Origin: Acestrorhynchus altus
Lineage: Eukaryota; Chordata; Actinopteri; Characiformes; Acestrorhynchidae
Direction: 5' to 3'
NCBI GenBank assembly: GCA_034509495.1
Contig: CM067522.1
Location: 19,414,928-19,478,927 of the forward strand
DNA length: 64,000 bases
Shown: in pieces, positions 58,825-64,000 of the stretch
Position numbering within the stretch: position 1 is the first letter of the stretch
Layout of the letters: every line of letters starts with the position of its first letter
Position numbers and translations under genes: made by a program
The notes under the pieces: generated by a model
Told to the model about the DNA's origin: nothing
What the model saw: the letters and a program-made list of their open reading frames with translations, nothing else
The model's database searches: none

Positions 58825-61800
58825 TAGGTAGCTATAGACAGAGACTGACTGGCAGAAAGGCAAGCAGGCAAATACACAGACAGAGAGACACCTACAGATG
58901 CATACAGACCTACAGGTAAACAGACAGGCAGAAAGAGACAGACAGACAGACAGACAGCTACAGACATAGATAGCTGATAGACAGCATAGATATCTATCAG
59001 ACAGACAGACACAGATAGAAATAGAGATAGGTATAGACACAAGTACAGAGACAGGCAGAAACAGACAGATAGGAGACAGACAGGCAGGCAGGCAGCTATA
59101 GAGATAGACAGGTACACAAACAGGCAGAAAGACAGGTACATAGACAGATAGATAGACAAGACAGAGAGACAAATAACTTGATATGTATACAGATAGTGAA
59201 AAAGACAGAGAGACAGACAGATACAGATAGAGATATATATAGACACAGACAGACAGGCAGACAGGCAGGCAGGCAGGCAGCTACAGAGACAGACAAGTAC
59301 ATAAACAGGCAGAAAGACATGGATAGACAGACAGAAAAATAACTAGACATGCAGACAGATAGTGAAACGGACTGAGAGAGATATTTGTGCTTACCTCCAA
59401 GTTGATGGAAGACGTGGTGTTGGATCCTTTCGCACACAGTTTAGGTCTGGGGAGAAGTTAATAACAGGATATCAGAGCAGGTCAGCTCACTCTGCTTCAC
59501 ACTGGTATTCATTAGTTCACCGGGTTCATGTCCCTTACTGCCATGTCCACCGCTGTTGCTAGGAATCAAACGCTGCTGTTAATGCTACATTTATTCCAGC
59601 TAAATCACTTTCCATGAGGAAAATGATCCCAGAACTCTCCAGTAAAACCAGACAGAGCTGCATGAACTCAGTGATACAGGAGACCAGTCCTCACAGCTAA
59701 ATCCCGAACACTGGGCCCGATCTGGCCTGACTGCAGACTAACGTCCACACTGGTCCTCGTAATTAGGCTTAATTTTAAATGTGCCTCAGATTGAAGCCCA
59801 GTACAAACACAGGCAGAAAACTCGTCTCATAACAACAGCAAAAAGAACATTAATATAATATTTGATTGTCCACTGTGTCCACTCACTGTCCACTCTATTA
59901 GACACTTCTATCTAATGTCTCCACCTTCTAGATGTAAACTCAGAGACAGAAGCTTATCTGTTTCTGCACAGTTTGTGTTGGTCATCGAGTCCTTCATCAG
60001 TGCCCGCAGGACTCTGTCGGCTGGACATTCTGACTGTTCTTAGTCTAGCAGTGACACTCAGGGGTTTAAACATCAGCAGCACTGCTGTGAACCACTCATA
60101 TCAGCGCGACACATATCACCACCATGTCAGTGTGACTGCAGGGCTGAGAATGACCCACCACCCACATAACAGCTGCTCTGTGGTGGTCCTGTGGGGTCCT
60201 GATCATTGAAGATCAGGGTGAAAGGAGGAGAATAAAGTCTGCAGAGAAACAGATGAACTACAGTCTGGAATTATAGAACCTCAAAGAGCTCCTGTATGAT
60301 CAGAGGAGCTGATAGACTGGACAATTATGTAGAGACAAATGATATGGTCATAACATTATATTTTAGATGTATAACTTATTTCCACCGTCTTCCAAAGAGG
60401 ACGTGTGAAGAGCTGATGCGCTGGGAGGTGTGTGAGTCTGGCCTGACGTCTACGAGTGCAGTCTCTTAGCGAGACACACAGACATGCCGTGAGAAAATGT
60501 CCAACGTGTGTAAAACAAAACAACACGAAATGTAAAAACAAGGAAATGTAACTGATCTGGCTAATCTGGGTCTTAACAGCATGTTACCCAGATTCAGTTA
60601 CAGTCTTAATTACAGGTTCTACAAGCCTGACTACAGCACTGACAATGAAGAACCCACTGAATCAGGTTCTTTCACAGGTTTGATCACATACGCTTGATCC
60701 ACTAAACGGACCCATCAGCAGACCTCTCTTTCTCCTCCTACTGTCTGTTTCTTTGCTTCTCTCTATTGTGTGGCTGTTTTCCCCTTTTGTGGCCTAGATT
60801 TACCGCCAGCGGCGGCATCTTGAACAAGCTCAGGTATGAATAGCTGGTTTTCACATCAAAGCGGCACCGCCAAGGGAGAAGAAAGATGATCTAATTTGCC
60901 TACAACAAAAGACAGAGTCCAGCTGAACAAACCCAGCCTGAAGAGGGGACTGGAGGCATCCTGGTAAGGACATCTGATGTCCTAAAGCCAATGAATGACT
61001 GAGTAATGGGGGCAAAAATACAGAAATAATAACCAGAAAAGTGGTGTTTACTACGGTGTCGTTAAGTGGTAGCTGTGGTATACTGGGTGGTTGCTATGAA
61101 GATTTTGAGTGGTTGCTAAGGTGCTGGTAGGTGGATGCTTGGCAGTTGCTATGGTATCCCATGTTCACCTCATATATTATCGCTTCAAAACAGAGTTTGT
61201 GGAGGGTTAAATTCCAAACCCACCTACCCAGCTGATAAAAACAACCAAGCAAGCTCAAGCTGGTCAAAATCATTAAACTGGTTTAACTGGTCTACCAGAG
61301 TAAACAACCTGGCTGAGTTTGTTAACTGGTATGATCAATTTAGATGACATTATGAGCAAGCAATTTGACCAGCATGACTATCCTGACCTCGCTGGTTGAC
61401 TATCATGACCATCATGACGACACTGGTGAAGCAGTATGACCATGTTGGTTGGTTGACCTGCACAACCAGTCTGACAACACTGATCCACCAGTATGACCTG
61501 CCTGACCAAGCATGTTGACCAGCATGATCATCATGACAATGCTGGACAACATGAACAGTCTGGACAAGCAGCATGAGCACACTGGCTGACCAAAATGACC
61601 AGCCTGACCACACCAATCCACCAGTTTGACTAGCATGAACACCCAAGGTGGGCCTGCAGCATTGAGAAGACCAAGAGACTTTGTGGTTAACTGGCCTGTT
61701 AGTTGGTTTCAAATATCAACTAAATACTTTCCAACACTCTGACCCCACGTCTATCATTCAATTGGTCTAAAATGACCAAACAGAGGCTGGAGTTGCTTCT

Positions 61801-62781
61801 AAGTGGTGGTGTCAGAACGTCTTACCTCAGAATCATGCAGAGAATGCTGGCTAAGGCCATTGCGAAGAAAGCAGCACCACTAACAACTGCTAGCAGCACA
61901 TCCACCGTGCCACTGGAGGGTGCCAGTGACCTTTGTCCTCCGGTCGTCGCCACCTGGGTGTGGTTGTGGTAGCGGAAGAGCAGGACAAACCCCCGGCCCC
62001 AATGAGTGGTGGTGATTAGCTCCATGATCACTTCTACCATCTCAGAGTCTGAGCCAAAGACCAGCTGACTGCTGGATGGATGGTTGGAGCCACAAAAACG
62101 TGAGGAGAAGGTTATCAGGTCTGAAATGTAGAGGACATCATGAGGGCAAGCATCCATCACTGGCTGCTGTGTCTCTGGGCTCATGTCTTCTTCTTTGCCA
62201 GTGGTTGTAGGAGTGGCAGGAACCACGTCAGACATTCTGCCTTTGGGTTCACTTGCAGATCTTGAAGCCTGAGACGATGCGGAGTTCTGAAGCGTATCTC
62301 CAGGTGACTGAGGGACTGATAACAGTTGAGGTGGAGGAGGATCTGGAGTCATGGCCGAAGGGTACTCATAGGAACGTTTGGCTGAATTGGAGACTTTAGC
62401 CATCTCCATCTTATTGGACTCCTCTTGCACGACGACCTGCTTGACCTCTTCATTCTGTGCTGACTGCTGGGGTTCCTTCACCACATTGTGACTTGTGGCT
62501 AAGCTTGCTTTGGAAAGTAGTAAGCCCAATGAGGGGTTGATGTTTTCTTCATCTTCCTCCTCCTCCAGAAGGGACGTCGATGTGGTTGGGTTTCGTCCTG
62601 GACTGCTGTGACTCTCAAAGACGTCAAAATCGAACATCTCCATGGTAAGCTGGTAGCCAATGGGAACAAAAAACTGCCAAACGCAGTGGGTGCCGGAGGA
62701 GTAGTTATAGGGAAAACCAGGGGACAGTATGAGGCCCTGTACATCTACAACGTCCACCTTGGCTCCACATTCGAAGTACAC
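49743..62781 (-). CDS. Single-pass membrane protein with a split CUB domain (3' eight exons)
   Basis: Minus-strand exons in transcript order: 62781-61826, 59446-59395, 58254-58137, 55569-55519, 55224-55085, 51141-50899, 50733-50376, 50047-49743 (stop TGA). All are GT-AG and phases close to 2223 nt, 740 codons plus stop. Numbering from the first visible residue: CUB start C5..C33 (LSPGFPYNYSSGTHCVWQF), a Ser/Pro/Glu-rich insertion at about 54-210, CUB end with C212..C230 (FCGSNHPSSSQLVF), a transmembrane helix at about 293-318, and a cytoplasmic tail of about 420 residues rich in Ser, Pro and Arg. CUB domains are extracellular binding modules; the ligand is unknown. The signal peptide and 5' exon(s) were not found and may be outside the window. 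The exon 55569-55519 has a weak acceptor but is supported by frame. I do not recognise the orthologue. Confidence 0.8.
50080..50345. repeat. Intronic minisatellite (acactacaggaagcat / gctctataatgctc)
   Basis: Units of about 70-80 bp with gtaatacactacaggaagc, tagggggtgctctataatgc and atatgatccagac repeat about three to four times. The same unit is in the next intron at 50770-50895. Confidence 0.75.
50770..50895. repeat. Second block of the 50080-50345 minisatellite
   Basis: gcatgtaatgccctataatg, tcatacgatccacac and ctgtaatacactacaggaag match the neighbouring intron's unit. Its end merges with the splice donor of exon 51141-50899. Confidence 0.75.
51215..51310 (+). mobile_element. Short MITE fragment
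   Basis: ttcttggaacatggctgtga, ggaggacatgattgcccc and gttggatggttc resemble the inner part of the 43525-44060 family, without ends. Confidence 0.45.
51430..51880 (-). pseudogene. Non-LTR retrotransposon C-terminal fragment
   Basis: The minus strand encodes RGRPRTIWRDYVSWLAGKCL and GEREVWASLLRLLPP, a C-terminal pattern of common fish LINE ORFs, and further upstream YGHELWVMTERTRSRIQ in another frame. It is truncated and frameshifted, antisense in its own frames to no gene, and GC-richer than its surroundings. It lies in a CUB-gene intron. Confidence 0.65.
51890..52600 (-). pseudogene. Tc1-like transposase relic adjoining the LINE fragment
   Basis: Minus-strand translation shows PWTALDQNCIVLIDESSLV (first catalytic Asp region, DES kept) near 52400 and RRQHLWINVPQDTTQNLYA at the C-terminal end near 51960. 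Frames are broken. It resembles the copy at 24580-25150 (agaatgtcctacac, cgctgagc). Confidence 0.75.
52690..53200. promoter_or_regulatory. Candidate conserved noncoding element in a CUB-gene intron
   Basis: Non-repetitive sequence dense in homeodomain-type cores (TTAATGG, TCTAATTATC, CCTAATTGC, CCAATTAC) with an octamer atttgcat at about 53088. It has no coding frame and no transposon signature. Calling it regulatory is inference from motif density only. Confidence 0.3.
53567..53630. repeat. (GT)n microsatellite
   Basis: About 63 bp of GT dinucleotide ending in gagagaga. Confidence 0.95.
53972..54040. repeat. (CA)n microsatellite
   Basis: About 68 bp of pure CA dinucleotide. Confidence 0.95.
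54840..55010 (+). mobile_element. Decayed MITE fragment
   Basis: gattctgcttttgctggagt, accatcccacctcatcgcta and accattgtaccactgctcca follow the block order of the 43525-44060 family. Confidence 0.5.
55740..56140. pseudogene. Two opposed Tc1-like transposase fragments
   Basis: On the minus strand (about 55925-55790) ALDHVQKPQAYWKNILWTDE and NTGDGSIIV match the Tc1-like catalytic region. On the plus strand near 56080, TVKHGGGSIVF matches the same GGGS motif. The pieces are therefore in opposite orientation about 150-280 bp apart. Confidence 0.65.
56290..56460. repeat. Minisatellite (ggttgctaggtggttgc type)
   Basis: Diverged units of about 12-25 bp (gtgttgctag, gtggttgctaaggtgttgct, aggtggttgcatag). 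Related units occur at 61050-61165 in the same orientation. Confidence 0.7.
56592..57287. repeat. Perfect 696-bp palindrome with (AT)n centre
   Basis: Positions 56592-56900 are the exact reverse complement of 56979-57287, and 56901-56978 is a pure (AT)n, itself self-complementary. I compared the arms base by base and saw no mismatch. Pairing stops abruptly at 56591/57288. It lies in the intron between CUB-gene exons 58254-58137 and 55569-55519. Confidence 0.95.
57600..57790. mobile_element. Tc1-related MITE-like fragment
   Basis: gaggaattttggcccaatcc, tcctcacatgaactgccctt and ttccacagcaattctggact follow the antisense pattern of Tc1-derived fish repeats. No frame remains. Confidence 0.5.
57835..58085 (+). 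repeat. Minisatellite (ctggtcatgctggtcaactgg)
   Basis: Units of about 11-22 bp based on tgctggtcaactggttgg, with variants. The open frame across it (Leu/Val-rich) is repeat-derived. The array at 61250-61665 is the same family inverted. Confidence 0.8.
58385..59370. repeat. (GACA)n/(GATA)n compound microsatellite, about 1 kb
   Basis: acagacagacag and agatagacag units with short interruptions run for almost 1 kb. Pure GACA runs occur at about 58794-58822. Long minus-strand frames rich in Ser-Val-Cys-Leu (58662-59246 and others) are translations of the repeat. Confidence 0.95.
59872..60365 (-). mobile_element. Palindromic DNA-transposon copy E
   Basis: Contains cactctattagacacttcta, a ccacccacataacagctgct segment and tgatcattgaagatcagggt, ending tggtcataacattata. 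It lies in the first visible CUB-gene intron. Confidence 0.8.
60127..60697. repeat. Duplicated block, copy 1
   Basis: Collinear with 63285-63838 at a constant offset of 3158 bp for about 530 bp with about 16 mismatches counted by eye, then a deletion of about 15 bp. It contains the right half of the palindromic element plus about 300 bp of flank. Confidence 0.9.
60698..61130 (-). other. CUB-gene intron, unassigned
   Basis: Complex sequence (about 60715-60960) with no coding frame in the gene's orientation, followed by start of a GTTGCTA-type minisatellite (61050-61165). Confidence 0.4.
61250..61665 (-). repeat. Minisatellite (gaccagcatgacc), inverted relative to 57835-58085
   Basis: Units such as tgaccagcatgac, ccagtatgaccac and ctgaccaagcatgttgacca are reverse complements of the ctggtcatgctggtca array. 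The two arrays enclose CUB-gene exons 59446-59395 and 58254-58137. Confidence 0.8.
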
Positions 62782-63104
62782 CTGAGAACAAGCAATCAGA
62801 AAAGAACAAGTCGTGGTCACTCTTCGTACAAGTAACCCTACGATGTCTTTGTTATTGTTCATGATATTCTTGCGGTTTTTCTGAAACAAGTGGAGAAACT
62901 CAGTGACAAAATCCAGATTCTAAACTTCAAACCATCCCACACTTGTGGTTGTAACTAGAAGACAATGTGCTTTATTGGATTTAAATTAGATTTCGTTTGT
63001 GGGAAGAAAAACAGTCCTTTATATTTACTAAAGCATTTAAAACATGAATATTGTGAAGTTCACTCTCGTTCATAATTTCTTAAAAAAGGGTCACATTTTT
63101 CATT

Positions 63105-63520
63105 TTGTGTTGGTCATCCTCTAGTCCTTCATCAGTGCTCATGGGACCCTGATGGCTGGATATTTCTGGTTGGTGGACAGTTACCAGTCTAGGATTGACA
63201 CTGAGGTGTTTAAACACTCCAGCAGCACTGCTGTGTCTGACCCACTCATACCAGCGCAACACACACTAACACACCACCACCGCGTCAGTGTGACTGCAGT
63301 GCTGAGAATGACCCACCACCCACATAATCGCTGCTCTGTGGTGGTCCTGTGGGGTCCTGATCATTGAAGATCAGGGTGAAAGGAGGAGAATAAAGTCTGC
63401 AGAGAAACAGATGAACTACAGTCTGGAATTATAGAACCACAAAGAGCTCCTGTATGATCAGAGGAGCTGATAGACTGGACAATTATGTAGAGACAAATGA
63501 TGTGGTCATAACATTATAGT
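63105..63520 (-). mobile_element. Palindromic DNA-transposon copy F
   Basis: tgtgttggtcatcctctagt, ctccagcagcactgctgtgt, a ccacccacataatcgctgct segment and cctgatcattgaagatcagg. The left end is missing. Confidence 0.8.
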
Positions 63521-63838
63521 TTAGATGTATAACTTATTTCCACCGTCTTCCAAAGAGGACGTGTGAAGAGCTGATGCGCTGGGAGGTGTGTGAGTCTGGC
63601 CTAACATCTATGAGTGCAGTCTCTTAGCGAGACACGCAGACATGCCGTGAGAAAATGTCCAACGTGTGTAAAACAAAACAACACAAAATGTAAAAACAAA
63701 GAAAAGTAACGGATCTGGCTAATCTGGGTCTTAACAGCATGTTATCCAGATTCAGTTACAGTCTTAATTACAGGTTCTACAAGCCTGACTACAGCACTGA
63801 CAATGAAGAACCCACTGAAGGTTTGATCACATGCGCTT
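63285..63838. repeat. Duplicated block, copy 2
   Basis: Partner of 60127-60697 at offset 3158. Shares the element's right half and the following about 300 bp of otherwise unique sequence. Confidence 0.9.
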
Positions 63839-64000
63839 GTATGTGATCAAGTATGCAGAGAAACTAGTGAACATACTGGGCAGTTATTGTGTGTTCTATG
63901 AAATGTATTCCTGCCAGAAAACTGTCATAGTCATATTAGTGTGAAATCCTTCCTCCACGTGCTCTTGCACTTCGGATACTGCTGCTGAATCTCTCAGCTT

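Larger units (their letters stand above)
62782..64000. other. Upstream intron or 5' flank of the CUB gene
   Basis: Read on the minus strand, a pyrimidine-rich acceptor ends at 62782, so at least one more 5' exon is expected. I found no signal-peptide exon here. The stretch holds palindromic element copy F and the second copy of the duplicated block. Confidence 0.55.

Noticed and set aside
58662..59246. 194-codon Cys/Leu/Ser-rich minus-strand frame
   Set aside because: It is the translation of the GACA/GATA microsatellite.
62781..62889. Methionine at 62889 as the true start of the CUB protein
   Set aside because: A strong pyrimidine-rich acceptor ends at 62782, and the upstream residues lack a convincing signal peptide.

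Overview
The window is vertebrate nuclear DNA from a ray-finned fish, probably a teleost. The evidence is GT-AG introns, three vertebrate-type multi-exon genes, and dense Tc1-like transposon relics, hAT-type MITEs, tRNA-like SINEs and very long (CA)n, (GA)n and (AT)n tracts. Several repeats resemble families I associate with otophysan fishes (characins, catfishes), but that is from memory and weak.

Layout. (1) 1-4560, plus strand: the 3' end of an AUTS2/FBRSL-family gene, called fbrsl1, with its last two coding exons and a 3'UTR ending at an AATAAA near 4555. (2) 4561-26880: about 22 kb with no convincing gene, made of microsatellites, at least three minisatellites, Tc1 and MITE relics, SINE-like units and a fold-back element. 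(3) 26880-42461, plus strand: a complete chfr gene (mitotic-checkpoint E3 ubiquitin ligase) with a GC/CpG-rich promoter region and 17 coding exons that join in one frame to 644 codons. Its introns hold several transposon relics and two oppositely oriented minisatellite blocks around one exon. (4) 42462-49742: a convergent intergenic region with a full-length MITE, a fold-back array and a 303-bp tandem repeat. (5) 49743-62781, minus strand: the last eight coding exons (740 codons) of a single-pass membrane protein. It has one CUB domain that is split by a long disordered insertion, and a cytoplasmic tail of about 420 residues. I do not recognise this gene. Its 5' exon(s) were not found. (6) 62782-64000: a palindromic element and a duplicated block.

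The genes do not form an operon-like unit. fbrsl1 and chfr are both in the 12q24.33 region in human, so their closeness here probably reflects conserved linkage; it is the main reason for preferring fbrsl1 over auts2. chfr and the CUB-protein gene converge tail to tail.

The most striking structure is a 696-bp inverted repeat at 56592-57287, with no mismatch seen by eye and an (AT)n centre, in an intron of the CUB-protein gene. Next come inverted minisatellite blocks around a chfr exon and around two exons of the CUB gene, which could fold the pre-mRNA, and the unusual CUB architecture itself. I found no CRISPR array, phage, prokaryotic operon, rRNA or ordinary tRNA gene. Splice boundaries were chosen by eye from GT-AG consensus and frame continuity.
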